From Sepiola atlantica (lineage: Eukaryota; Mollusca; Cephalopoda; Sepiida; Sepiolidae), in assembly GCA_963556195.1 (NCBI GenBank), contig OY744537.1, positions 24,107,441 to 24,171,440 on the forward strand: 64,000 bases of DNA, in the 5' to 3' direction. A model generated the notes under the pieces. It made no database searches, was not told the origin of the DNA, and saw nothing but the letters and a program-made list of their open reading frames with translations. The position numbers were made by a program, and so were the translations under genes. Below are positions 35,276 to 46,845 of the stretch, piece by piece; the stretch's first letter is position 1; the number at the start of each line of letters is the position of its first letter.

Positions 35276-36225
35276 AGTGACAGAAAGAGAGAAAGGAAAG
35301 TTCTTTGCTGTGGTTGTAGCCAGACGAATTCTTGCTGTGAATGTTTTACGCGGGGGGGGGGGGGGGGGAGGAGTTCAGTCGATCCCATACCATGACTGTA
35401 ATAATACAGTAGAGAGAGGTTAACAACATCTCTTCTGTGTGAGTGGAGGGTTGTAGGGACGAGAAGAGATCATCCCCCACTAGATTGTGAAGTCGATTTT
35501 ATACTCTGTCAAGACAAGAAAGAGTGCTCGGAGCGGCACCTCCACAGATATAACAGCAGTATTCCATCTTAGGACGACGAATCTGCCTCTTATACAAGTC
35601 AGGTACTTTCTGGAGCAGTAGAATGAGCCAACCATTTTTCCAGCAGCTTTAGCAACAGATTTGATGCAAACCTACCATTTCAGTTCTGGAGTGAAAGTCA
35701 GTCCTAGAAGTTTATCAAAGAAGGGATACTCTCTCAAGGAGAGAGCCATTCATTTCGACTGGGGAGAAGTGAGGATTCGAGCGTTGGTGGTGAAAAGAGA
35801 GAAGCTTGGTTTTAGAGGTGTTAACACTTTTTCCCCCATTGCACCACATGCTCCATAACTTATCTTTTCATAATCGACCTTTTTTTGGCTTATATCACAC
35901 ACGCTCTCCCCCTCCTTAATGGTTTAATAACTTCGACCGCCACCATTTTTCCCCCCACATTTTCCACAGTTAACTCAATTTCTCCCACTGCTACCATCTA
36001 TTTGTAGCTCATAATTTATCTTTTCATAAGCGGCCTTTTTAAGCTTTTCTCCTACTACCACTGTTTCAAATATTTTGTACTTTGTGTGTTATTTTCTTCA
36101 GACTAATCATCCTGAGGAAGTCTTGAAATAAAGACGAAACGTTGATGAATACATAAATAATATTTTTGGTTTTCCTTTTTTCATTTTCTATTATGTTGGA
36201 ATATTAGATGTATTTTTTATAACAA
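35276..36225. other. Unassigned interval with G run
   Basis: An 18-base G run lies at about 35352-35369. A partial internal duplication (CTTATCTTTTCATAA near 35860 and 36015) is present. Near 36112-36150 the block GAGGAAGTCTTGAAATAAAG plus ACGAAACGTTGATGAA matches the palindrome at 59.15 kb. No gene is recognisable. Confidence 0.5.
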
Positions 36226-36228
36226 TAT

Positions 36229-36470
36229 GTTATGTATTAAGTTTCTTTTTTATGCTATTGTTTGCGCAGATAATATTATTAAATAAGCGATTATTTAGTC
36301 CACAGACTTAGAAATAAGCTAAGAATACCACAAAGTTCTCATTTTTCACTTTGTGGCATTCTTTGTTTATTTCCAGCCCTGTGGACTAAATAATCGCTTA
36401 TTTAGTAATATCATCCACTCAAACAATAGCATCAACAAAAAAGAAAAGCAGCTTGATACATAACGTATTT
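36229..36470. mobile_element. Foldback MITE-like palindrome
   Basis: The left arm (about 36229-36345) and right arm (about 36350-36470) pair over about 110 bases with a few indels. Shared stretches include AAATAAGCGATTATTTAGTC followed by CACAG, TGCTATTGTTTG and the outer GTTATGTAT. Only a short loop separates them. No target duplication was identified. Confidence 0.75.
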
Positions 36471-36616
36471 GTATACTGTAATAAATAAATTTCAAATATT
36501 AAAAACATATCAATACGAATATAAAATCCTCTGTTTGATAGACTTGGATACTAAATTGATCAAATGGATGGTAAGGTATACTTAGTTATGGACGAACAAA
36601 ATTTATGAAAAGCCTG

Positions 36617-37079
36617 TAGAGGTTGAGGTAATAGAGATGCTTGTTGGCCATTTTTGTAGTAGGGTCGCTGCGTCTGTATTCATCTGACTGACCTTGTTTG
36701 ATAAGAAGAAAAAGGGTCATTCAAGTTTTCGGTTAAAAGAGCAAACACCTTCTCTACAATTTATATCAACTTATTTCAACAGTTTCATCAACACAGAATA
36801 GGGTCCTGAAGGAGTTAGGAACACAAAAATATAAGACAGGTTGGTTCGGCCGGCAGGCATGTACTATAGAAAAAGAATTAAGTCCTTGAGATGTAGCGGT
36901 CATAAACATAGACCTATTTTCTCCCTCCGAAAAATGTCCCCATTGAGTTAGCTGGTCACACACTGACCAATCAGCCTGCAGGGCGAATGGATTCCTTCTG
37001 TTGGCTGGAGAACTACTTTGATCCCCTTTGGGAATCAGAAGCAGTCAGCGGAGAGACCCTGGCAAGCAACGAGGAAACG

Positions 37080-37129
<50 letters not shown>

Positions 37130-37832
37130 GCCCCTGACCACTGGACGTGCCAGCAACTACCATCTTCACCTGGAGGTAACTGCTTAGACTTTCGGCAGCC
37201 CTAAGAACTCGTAATTCCCTCTTCCTCACTTGGACACTGTCCAACTTTCTTTCTACCTATACCAAACGGTATAGGTAACCTTAAAGAATAAACCCTTTTC
37301 GTTGTTGTTATAATGAGGTTTTGTTATTTCATTTCGTGTCTTAAACATAAGATAGGGACAACGTTCCCTTCTTTACAGAGTTTCATCTTGCGAGAGACAA
37401 GAAGAGATATATGATGTCTGATCGCAGTGACATCTGCAAAGGAAATGTTTGCAAAAAAGCGCGAAACAGCTTTAGACGGAAATGGAAAAAAGCATGCATG
37501 TGTCCTAATCACCCGTGTATCACTACGCGAATCTGAACATGCCTATGAACATGTCTATGAATCATGTACCAATCACTATGCGAGTGATTACATGTAAGTG
37601 CAAAAGAAAATAGGTCTTAATTATGTAACTGCTACACTACTCCCTGCTTAGGCTTTTAGTCGATATAAACAAGAGATTCTTTACTATTAGTAGCAGTACA
37701 AGAGAATAAATTTAAAGGAACATCCAAAATGCAACAAGACGGTAAATAAATATTCAGCTTGATCTAAAATGTCTGTTCTTTGGCTGAAAAGAGAAAAAAT
37801 GTGGTAATTCAAATATAAACAGTCTTGCAAAA
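36617..37832 (-). mobile_element. 3' end of the 6.9-kb-type Gypsy, reverse copy
   Basis: The minus strand matches 10430-11100: internal 3' sequence at 37832-37633, then the LTR from 37632 down to about 36617. The LTR is interrupted by another LTR-like insertion at 36892-37377. The internal region ends abruptly at 37832, so pol is missing. Confidence 0.75.
36892..37377 (+). mobile_element. LTR-like insertion inside an LTR
   Basis: It begins TGTAGCGGTC and ends TTCTTTACA. It contains a (CT)n run (37081-37126) and AATAAACCC near 37289. Flanks read GAGA and GAGT, a 4-bp duplication with one mismatch. It interrupts the Gypsy LTR that is continuous in the copy at 10627. A TATA box is not obvious, so the call is moderate. 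Confidence 0.55.
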
Positions 37833-38215
37833 TTTTAATGTCAATTTAAAGAGTTGTGTCTGAAACATGAAATTAGGTTTACTTTTTTTACAAGCAATTC
37901 TATCCGAACAAATGCAAATAAATCTAACGGAAAAGTTCTCCTTGCTGCACTTGTTTTATTGAATGTATTCCCTCTCTGCCGAAACACAACCCTATATGAA
38001 TAAGGGAACACGTATTCATAAATTTCCCACGTGTATTCTCCTACAAGTGAATGCGATGGATCTGAGTGGATTCGAACTCGAATTGGTCAATTCCATAGTC
38101 TGTCGATATCAATTACGCAACTGTTACATCTCTGTAGTGAGATTTATTGTGATTTGAAGTAAAATATTGCAGAGAATAAAAATTCAATTATGAAATTCTA
38201 AACTAATGTAGAATC

Positions 38216-38217
<2 letters not shown>
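37833..38217. other. Unassigned interval
   Basis: GGATTCGAACTCGAATTGG at 38068 resembles an inverted Pol III B box, but no matching A box was found. Nothing else recognised. Confidence 0.4.

Positions 38218-38258
<41 letters not shown>
38218..38258. repeat. (TG)n microsatellite
   Basis: About 40 bases of TG dinucleotides. Confidence 0.95.
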
Positions 38259-38260
<2 letters not shown>

Positions 38261-38262
38261 CA

Positions 38263-39560
38263 GACTAAGAAAGACTGAGACAAAAGGCAAGAAAAAGAGA
38301 AAGAAAGAGAGAGAGAAAGAGAAAAAGAAGAGGGGAGAGAGAGAAAATAAACAAAAAAGGAAAGAAAGATAAAGAGAAGGCAAAAGAAAGAAAAGAAAGA
38401 AGAGAAAAGAAAAAAGAGAAAAAAGAGGAAAGTAGTAACGAGAAAGAAGGCAAAACGAAAGAAAGTAAAAAGGAAAAGAAAGTAGGCAGTAGAACGAGAA
38501 AGGCAAAATGAAAGAAAAAAAGAAGGGGAAATAAGGCAAAACGAAGAAAGAAAGAAAGAAAAAGAATACCAAAGACAGAAGAATGAAAAACGAAAAAAAG
38601 AAAGAAAAGGGATGGCAAATTAAAGAAAGAAATAGAAAGAAAAAAAAGAAAGAGGTAAAAGAAAGAAAGATGAAGAAGTCAAGAATAAAGAAAAACTATC
38701 CAAAACGAAGAAGGAGAGAAAAAGAGGACAAAAGGCACAGTAGGAAGGCAAAACGAAAGGGAGAAAGAGAGAGAGAGAGAGAGAGAGAGGAAGAGAGCAA
38801 AAGAAAGAAAGAAAGGTAAAAGGAAGAGAGAAAAAATAAAAATAAAAACGAAATAAGGCAAAACGAAGAAAGTAAAATAAGAAAGCAAAAGAAGACAAAA
38901 CGAAAATAAAAAAGAAGAAAAAATGAAAGAAAGCAATAAATAAAGAGAAAGAATGAAAATGCAAGTGAAAACGTAAAAAAAAGAGATTGAAGGAAAAAGA
39001 ATAAAAAGGAAATCAAGCAAAACGAAAGAACGAAACAATGTGAAAAAAATTTAATGAAAGAGAAAGAGAAAAAAAGGAAGCACGAAAGGGAGAAAGAAAG
39101 AGAAAAAATCAAAAGAGAAAGAAGGGTAAAAGCTAATAGAAAGAAAAACAAGGCAAAGGCGAAAACAATATAGAATGAAGGCAAAACGAAAGAAAGAGAA
39201 ATAAAACAACAACAAAAAAAGAAAATGAATAAAGAGGAAGAAAGAGATAGGAGGTCAAATAAAGAAAAAAATACAAAACAAAAGAAAGAAAGAAAAGGCA
39301 AAAGAAAGAATTAAAGAGATGGGAATAAAGAAAATGACAGAAAAAGAGAAAGGGAGAGAAGATGACCAAAGCAAAAGAGAGAGAGGTGACGGTGAAATAA
39401 AATAGAAAGAAAAAGAACATTTTAAGAAAGAACAGAGAGCAAAAGAAAGACAAAAGGAGAAAAAAGGAGAAAGACAAAAAAGGTAAAAGAACGAAAGAAA
39501 TAACAAAAGAAAGAAAGAATGTAAGCGACAGCTAGACGAATTGAAGAGAGAGAGGGGGGG
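38263..39560. repeat. 1.3-kb polypurine (GAAA-rich) tract
   Basis: The plus strand is almost entirely A and G, with short GAAA, AAAG and GAGA units, scattered single C or T bases and recurrent GGCAAAACGAAAG blocks every 40-80 bases. Long Phe/Ser/Leu-rich frames on the minus strand come from the composition and are not genes. It ends in a G run at about 39554. Confidence 0.92.
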
Positions 39561-40212
39561 GGGGATTAAATGAAAGTTAAAAGCAAGCGCCATTTCAGTA
39601 AAAGTGCACAGGTCTTTTTTCTTTTTTCTTTTAATTTATTTCCCCCCCCCCCCAAAAAAAAAACTGTGATGTTTTTCATCATTAATGTACAAAGGGGATG
39701 ACATGCACCAAATGTTATCGATTTTATTTCTGAGGGAGGAAATGGTTTTGATTCGTTCCATGGTTTACTAATTTAAAAGGAAAACTCTTTGAACATATGC
39801 AAACAATGGAAGATTCTACTGAGAAACAAGAGGGGGGGGGGAACAACGAAAAAAGGGAAAAAAAAGAAAAATAAAAGAGATGACAAGATGAAGATTGCAT
39901 TCTTAAAGTATTTCCATTGTCTGCGCATGTAAAAGCAGGTGCGTCAGTTAGACCAAAAACAAGAGCAATAACAAAAGTAAATAAATTGAGACGAAAAATA
40001 CTTTTAAAATTGTGGGATGCTTAGAAAGGCTTCTTCAAGATGTTCGTAAAGCAAACGCAATGTCACACATAATTATTTTCTCGGAAACAAAAGGATGCTG
40101 AAAAAGAAAAAATGGAAGAGACAGAAAAGAGAACGGAAGAAGCAAAAGTGAAAGATCTAGCTGTGTCAAATTTCATGGCTGCCTTTCACACTTTTCAGTT
40201 GTTCACATCATA
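39561..40212. other. Unassigned interval
   Basis: It contains a C run (39643-39653) and a G run (39831-39841) but no recognisable gene or transposon. Confidence 0.5.
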
Positions 40213-40579
40213 CAGGGTGGGCCAAAATAAGGGTCCTATCTTTAAATTTGAATAACTTCCACAAAATAAAAGTTAAACTCACCAAACTTTATGTGTGTGT
40301 AGACTGACCCTTCCGAGATGTTTTGAAATAAACAAAACAAATTTTAGCCGAAAAACACTTCTTAAAACTTACAAAAACTAAAGTATTGTTTTTTACACTG
40401 TTTTGAGTTTTTTAAGCAAAAATGTTTTCTAAATGAGGGTACGTTCCTTAGGGCTAATACGGCTCATGCTTGCTTCGGAAGGGGTCCTTTACTTATTCTA
40501 AAAAAAAAAATTTAAAAAAATCAATAAATAAAAAAGTTATGAATTTTTTAAAATAGGACCCTTATTTTTGCCCACCCTG
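40213..40579. mobile_element. Mariner/Tc1-type MITE, 367 bp
   Basis: The inverted ends read CAGGGTGGGCCAAAATAAGG and CAGGGTGGGCAAAAATAAGG (right end complemented) and extend about 35 bases. TA flanks both sides (40211-40212 and 40580-40581). The AT-rich interior encodes no transposase. It shares only the CAGGGTG start with the MITE at 5220, so it belongs to a different family. Confidence 0.88.
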
Positions 40580-40679
40580 TATTATTGAATGTTGAATATT
40601 CTTTAGCAATAAAGTACTTTTGAAGTGAAGTGTAGAAATAGTTCTTGGAAATAGGCAAAACAAAAATGAGTAAAAAGCC

Positions 40680-40912
40680 TCATCCAACTGGCAACAAACA
40701 CAGACACCGGAACAATGTTTTATAGGGCCTATAGACTACATGTACAATGTACACCGGGAGCTTCTTTCACCACCTCTGATCTAATCAACACACGTAAGCA
40801 GCCTCTCCCAACAGGCAACTCACACAAATGTCAGAACAATGTGAGCCTAGACTATACCTACATCGGAAGCTTCTTTCACCACTTCCGGTCTGGTCAACAC
40901 ACGTTTCAAAGT
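40680..40912. repeat. Tandem duplication, about 118 bp x 2
   Basis: Two copies of a unit share CAACTGGCAACAAACACA/CAACAGGCAACTCACACA-like starts, GGAACAATGT/AGAACAATGT, AGCTTCTTTCACCAC and TCAACACACG. Identity is about 80%. No function is apparent. Confidence 0.65.
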
Positions 40913-41520
40913 CGAACCGCGGCAGATGAAAAAAAGCGGTTCTTTTTCTACAAATCTTCAAGCCACAAATCTTGTGACCGTGTTAGCTTCACTTTGGCTC
41001 ATAATTCTTGTGCTGTTCATTCTAAAATGGCCTCAGTGTGATTCACCTCACTTAATTCGGCTGTCCATGACAAAAAACATGCAAGGGACCTATACATTCT
41101 CGTGGTAAGCCTCCCCCTCCCCTGTGGTATCTTCCTCACAAACAGTGTACCTAGGGGCAGCTTTCTTTCGTCTGATACTTCTTCAAAGGAAAGCCACACA
41201 AGTCATGTCTTTAGATGGACCATCATTTGGAGATTCATTGGGTGAATAATTGGCTGAGTCGACATTTGACGTTAAACTGCTTACATCATGATGAGCCCGT
41301 TCTCAAGTAAATTAATCACTCATCTCTTCTGTGTCGCTCTCGTCACTTTGTAGCCTGATGATCGCCTTCATGGTGGTCGCGCCACGGCAAAAAAACAACA
41401 CAAGACAAGTTGTTGGTATAATTCAGTTGTGTTCTGGGTGTGTGTGTTATACCTGCGCGGAAAAGGACCCCCAAACGCAAGAATCCACATCTAAGTTGAG
41501 TTCCAGTGTATCAGCTAGGA
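40913..41520. other. Unassigned interval
   Basis: No recognisable gene. It leads into the 316-bp array. Confidence 0.45.
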
Positions 41521-41521
41521 C

Positions 41522-43102
41522 CCAACTCGGATAATTTGTCTGTCGAGGCATCATTGCCATCCGGTTGATCAGCTCATCTCCCGAACTTTCACTCCTCGGA
41601 TCTGCCCCAATCTGTTTGAAGTCGAAGTCTCTCGAGGACCTCCCCGAGCTGCAAACTGCCTCAAACAATTCTTACTAATAAATATATTATCTTACGACTG
41701 GAAATCCTATGTCCGGTCTTTTGTTTAGTCCCGCCTGCATGAATTACCTAAAGGCAACCATAAATCTTAAGTTGAAATCTGCAGACAAATTCATGAAACA
41801 CCCATTTTCCAAGCTTAGGAACCTTTCGAATATGGATCCAACTCGGATAATTTGTCTGTCGAGGCATCATTGCCATCCGGTTGATCAGCTCATCTCCCGA
41901 ACTTTCACTCCTCGGATCTGCCCCAATCTGTTTGAAGTCGAAGTCTCTCGAGGACCTCCCCGAGCTGCAAACTGCCTCAAACAATTCTTACTAATAAATA
42001 TATTATCTTACGACTGGAAATCCTATGTCCGGTCTTTTGTTTAGTCCCGCCTGCATGAATTACCTAAAGGCAACCATAGATCTTAAGTTGAAATCTGCAG
42101 ACAAATTCATGAAACACCCATTTTCCAAGCTTAGGAACCTTTCGAATATGGATCCAACTCGGATAATTTGTCTGTCGAGGCATCATTGCCATCCGGTTGA
42201 TCAGCTCATCTCCCGAACTTTCACTCCTCAAATCTGCCCCAATCTGTTTGAAGCCGAAGTCTCTCGAGGACCTCCCCGAGCTGCAAACTGCCTCAAACAA
42301 TTCTTACTAATAAATATATTATCTTACGACTGGAAATCCTATGTCCGGTCTTTTGTTTAGTCCCGCCTGCATGAATTACCTAAAGGCAACCATAAATCTT
42401 AAGTTGAAATCTGCAGACAAATTCATGAAACACCCATTTTCCAAGCTTAGGAACCTTTCGAATATGGATCCAACTCGGATAATTTGCCTGTCGAGGCATC
42501 ATTGCCATCCGGTTGATCAGCTCATCTCCCGAACTTTCACTCCTCGAATCTGCCCCAATCTGTTTGAAGCCGAAGTCTCTCGAGGACCTCCCCGAGCTGC
42601 AAACTGCCTCAAACAATTCTTACTAATAAATATATTATCTTACGACTGGAAATCCTATGTCCGGTCTTTTGTTTAGTCCCGCCTGCATGAATTACCTAAA
42701 GGCAACCATAAATCTTAAGTTGAAATCTGCAGACAAATTCATGAAACACCCATTTTCCAAGCTTAGGAACCTTTCGAATATGGATCCAACTCGGATAATT
42801 TGCCTGTCGAGGCATCATTGCCATCCGGTTGATCAGCTCATCTCCCGAACTTTCACTCCTCAAATCTGCCCCAATCTGTTTGAAGCCGAAGTCTCTCGAG
42901 GACCTCCCCGAGCTGCAAACTGCCTCAAACAATTCTTACTAATAAATATATTATCTTACGACTGGAAATCCTATGTCCGGTCTTTTGTTTAGTCCCGCCT
43001 GCATGAATTACCTAAAGGCAACCATAAATCTCAAGTTGAAATCTGCAGACAAGTTCATGAGACACCCATTTTCCAAGCTTAGGAACCTTTCGAATATGGA
43101 TT
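41522..43102. repeat. 316-bp tandem array, about 5 copies
   Basis: Units begin at ACTCGGATAATTTG (41526, 41842, 42158, 42474 and 42790) and are about 98-99% identical. The first unit is joined to a different left flank and the last ends at 43102. Each complete unit carries a 111-codon plus-strand frame starting MSGLLFSPACMNYL and ending in TAG, whose start overlaps the end of the frame before. The minus strand is also open for 78 codons. Differences between units are few and scattered, so this is a recent amplification. Coding potential is doubtful. Confidence 0.93.
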
Positions 43103-44189
43103 TCGATGTCCGATCTGTCTGATATTGAAGAGAAAAATGCAACTGATTCTATTTTTTTCCATTTTTTTATAACTCTTGTGTCCCGATCGTCATTTTATCT
43201 TTAAATGTGTTTATTATTTTTGCTTATGTACTCTGTGACTTTATGTTCGAATTCTAATATTATTTTATTTTTCATTTGCACCTGAACTCATCTGACACAA
43301 GGATACCTGCTCTGAGGGTTCTCTTTGGTGTATGCATAGCATAACAGCAAGAGGCATTTTCATGATATCGTGCTTCGTAATTTGTTCACCTATTTCATTT
43401 AGAGCATAATCAAGAACAAAAGGTGTTCCAATTTTATTGTGCAAAGGTTTTTCCAACTACGTTTAGTAGGTTTCACACTATGTAGGCCCTGTTTTATGGG
43501 CCGTTAAATGTTCTATTAATCCTTTTGTTTGCGGTCTTGACCCAATCTTATGAATGCTATAAACGAATTGCAGAGACAAGAAAGCAACAACAAAACATAC
43601 AGAAACAAATAAAACTAAGAATAACAAAGGTGCGTTGAAACAACATTTCTGAATAAAACAAAACAAAAAACAAAAAACAAAAAACAAAAAACAAAAACAC
43701 TGCAGCAATTCTCTTAATGGCCTGGAAATGATATCATAGACTGAAATTGGTTTTGGTTGCTCATTCTACAACGCATAAAATCCTTTGTAGGTTATTTTAC
43801 ATCAAAATGCAAAGCCTATTGTAATATCATTATAAAGAATTAATAAAAGACACTGTTATTTCACCCAGAAATGGAGGGGTAGTGTGTTCATACCTTCCCG
43901 AATGGTATTAGTATGTAAATGAATGTAATAAATCCAATAGAATTTAAACTCACTTTGCCAATTGAATATATCTTTTTTTTTCAAGCTTATAGATCATGGC
44001 GCATGGACTGTGGTATTAATTGCCCATGTTTTTATGTATCCAACCCTCATTAAGTAGTGTTTTCTCAGCAGCTAGTTAGCTAGTCGTGCTGAAATAAAAG
44101 CTGGAATAAAGATTAAGATCTTGTCTCTTTATACATAGAGTCCATTTTCCAACTTTCAGAGTAATTATTGTAATGCTTTTGGGGTTCAC

Positions 44190-44196
<7 letters not shown>
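43103..44196. other. Unassigned interval with SINE fragment
   Basis: Near 43870-43935 the minus strand has GGGAAGGTATGAACAC, matching the 3' domain of the SINE at 29780. A short (AACAAAA)n run lies at 43660-43697. Nothing else was recognised. Confidence 0.45.

Positions 44197-44225
<29 letters not shown>
44197..44225. repeat. (TA)n microsatellite
   Basis: Short TA run. Confidence 0.9.
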
Positions 44226-44229
<4 letters not shown>

Positions 44230-44765
44230 TAGTTGATATCAATATAATTTGAACATTGTTCCAAGAATTCCAAACCAACTACCATTCGGCATACGATCCT
44301 TTCCAAGACTTTTTGGAAATATTTTATTCTTCATTACTTTTGATGATACCAAAACGTCTCTTCGTCAGCGCCTTTTATATCATCACATACAGAAGTGTCT
44401 TGAGAAAAACATCAGATTTCAGTACTAAAATCCAACACAAGTGAAAAGACTTTCGAAGCAAAAGCGAATTGAATGATTAACCAAAACATTTAAAACATTC
44501 AGAGCATTCACCATACAGGTTGAATCGAGGAGGAGAAATTACATAACAGAGAAAAAATATATACATAAGAGAAAATACATCAATAAAAAAAAAAAATAAG
44601 AATAGAAATATAAACAATATTAGGAGCGACCAGAAAATTTTGTAATAACAACAATATTAGAATAGAATAAAATGAAATAAAGTAAAGTTAGATGAGGTAT
44701 ATGAGAAAGTAAAATTGGGAAATAGAATAATAAAATAATAATGACTGATAAATAAAAATCAATAA

Positions 44766-44768
<3 letters not shown>

Positions 44769-44850
<82 letters not shown>
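44769..44850. repeat. (TA)n microsatellite
   Basis: About 80 bases of TA, directly followed by the LINE RT fragment. Confidence 0.95.
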
Positions 44851-44853
<3 letters not shown>

Positions 44854-44855
44854 GT

Positions 44856-45715
44856 AGGCATATTTGCTGACGACACCACGCTTTACTCTCATCATGTGGG
44901 CAAAACAGACGCGACCATATCCGAGGCTTAATCCTTAGAAAATGACCCCTAGGCTGTAGTGGAATGGGGTCATAAATAGATGGTAACTTTTAATGCTGCA
45001 AAGACAAAGCTCCTTTCATTCAATAACTACAAGAACCCTCTTCAACCACTGATTGCCATGGCAAATAACACCCTACCTGAGAGTTCAACATTCAAACTCC
45101 TCGGCCTAACCTTCACAGGTAACATGAATTAGAACAAATACATTGAAGACATTGCCAAGGCTGCAGCAAAGAAGGTGGGCTCCCTCTACCGTGCTAGTAA
45201 ACTCCTCACACCTGACATTATCCTTTATCTCTACAAAGCCACCATCCACCCATGCATGGAGTATCGTTGCCACATCTGGGTTGGTGCATCATCCACTAGT
45301 CTCTCCCTCTTAGACAAGGTCCAAAAAAGATTTGCCAACTTAATAGGTCCCTAACTATCAACCAAGCTCCAGCCCTGTCCCATTGCCGCAATGTTGCATC
45401 CTTGTGCTTGTCTTACAAATACTTGAATGGATTGTGCTCCGATAAACTGGCTGCTCTGGTGCCTCCTCGGCATAAATACACTCGACCAACTCGACAATCA
45501 GCAAAATCCCATCCATTCACTGCGGAGGTCCCAAGATGCCGGAGAGTTTTCTATTCCAATAGCTTCTTTCCTCGTGATGCCGGCCTCTGGAACTCCCTCC
45601 CTGCTTCCTGTTTTCCCGACTGTACCGACATGCAGAGGCTTAAAACTAATGTAAACAGACATCGTGCTACACAGATCCCAACTTAGGATGACACCCAAAA
45701 CCTACACCCTGTATA
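44856..45715 (+). pseudogene. LINE (Jockey-like) RT C-terminal half
   Basis: It starts just after a TA array with IFADDTTLYSHH (RT motif C, FADD). Then come FNAAKTKLLSFNN, STFKLLGLTFTGNMN, AAAKKVGSLYRASKLL and ATIHPCMEYRCHIWVGA. The frame from 45402 gives YKYLNGLCSDKLAALVPP and RDAGLWNSLPASCFPD. These are the thumb and C-terminal landmarks of Jockey/CR1-type LINEs. In-frame stops (45128, 45352) and a frame change near 45380 break it. It is 5'-truncated within the palm. Confidence 0.82.
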
Positions 45716-45870
45716 GGGGGTGTAATTAGCTGACAGAAAATCATAAACACACAATTGGGTGAAAAAATAAATTTAAAAAATAAATAATAATGAATAAACA
45801 AATAAGTGTGTAACTTACTATTTTGTGCTGAGTGTATTGGACGCTTTTAGAAGCAAGATGAATACTTTAA

Positions 45871-45871
45871 A

Positions 45872-45913
<42 letters not shown>
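45871..45913. repeat. (TA)n microsatellite
   Basis: TA run adjoining the palindrome that begins at 45914. Confidence 0.95.
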
Positions 45914-45917
<4 letters not shown>

Positions 45918-46074
45918 AGTTATGAAAATATATTTAGGGCAATTAAGCTACAACAGAGGCGTCCGCGTTTCATCACCATAGGGAACATTTTTCAGCCTGA
46001 CGATTCCCTACAGGGATAAAACGTGGACGCTTCTGTGTAGCTTAATTGCCATAAATATATTTTGATAACTTACT
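45914..46074. repeat. 161-bp palindrome with GGCAATTAAGC arms
   Basis: The arms (about 75 bases each, near 88% identical) start AGTAAGTTATGAAAATATA and end with its complement. They include GGCAATTAAGCTAC and a GGCGTCCGCGTTTCATC versus GACGCTTCCACG-like segment. Several differences are C/T or G/A changes. The centre holds GGGAA...TTCCC. Two SINE-tail-like halves facing each other are the likely origin. Confidence 0.82.
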
Positions 46075-46182
46075 ACTTAGCTCTACTTACGTATTGAGCA
46101 CTGTTGAAGTAAATACTAAAAATCGATATATAATATATATCTCCTTATAATATTATATGTGGATACATCATGAAATAATAAT

Positions 46183-46206
<24 letters not shown>

Positions 46207-46214
<8 letters not shown>

Positions 46215-46395
46215 GAAAATATTTGTTGTTGTTTATTATCTACGGACGTATACGTTTCATCTTTTTTCAATCAAGACTCTTCAGCGTAGAAGTTTGACTA
46301 TTCACTACTGGTCACACGATTCGAAACCCTGGATTATAAGTATTTTTCAACTCCAACCCAACGTCTTAAACCTCGCGGCCAATATCTGAACGGCT
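46207..46395 (-). repeat. tRNA-derived SINE with GATGAAACGTATACG tail
   Basis: On the minus strand: GAGGTTTAAGACGTTGGG (A-box side), CCAGGGTTTCGAATCG (B box), ACTTCTACGCTGAAGAG, then GATGAAACGTATACGTCCG and an AT-rich end in a TA run (46181-46208). Same family as 59285-59465. Confidence 0.72.
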
Positions 46396-46548
46396 GATAA
46401 ACTGTGGTAGATTAAATACATTTATAAGCGGCGATGACGACACAGGCATTCTACTTATATTAAGGAATGATGCATTATAAAGCAAATGACGTCACGCTGT
46501 ATTTGCACTACTACTAAAGTGCTCTACTAATAATTAAGGAGCGACAAA

Positions 46549-46638
46549 TATGAAAATATTTGTTGTTGTTTATTATCTACGGACGTATACGTTTCATCTT
46601 TTTTCAATCAAGACTCTTCAGCGTAGAAGTTTGACTAT

Positions 46639-46645
<7 letters not shown>
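46549..46645 (-). repeat. SINE tail, exact duplicate
   Basis: It repeats the 3' half of the SINE at 46207-46303 essentially base for base, but lacks the tRNA-like head. A TA run starts where the head would be. The near-identity implies a recent local duplication, not an independent insertion. Confidence 0.75.
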
Positions 46646-46669
<24 letters not shown>

Positions 46670-46705
46670 GTTTACATTTCGTTTCATTGAGATATCACTT
46701 ACATT

Positions 46706-46845
46706 CAGTCAGTGTCGCATGATGGCGTAGGGGTTAGCATCGCCGACTGTCAGCTCGACGGTTGCGTTTCGATCCCGGCTTGAGGCACTAACTGGTCTAG
46801 CCGCACTGATGAGCTGTGAAACAGCGAAACAGGCTGTATGTGGAT

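Noticed and set aside
38198..39593. Long hydrophobic Phe/Leu/Ser-rich frames on the minus strand that look like membrane proteins
   Set aside because: They come from the polypurine tract; several frames are open at once, with no start or domain.
41709..42992. A four-member gene family of 111-codon proteins
   Set aside because: Units are near-identical tandem repeats, open on both strands, without recognisable domain, promoter or intron signals.
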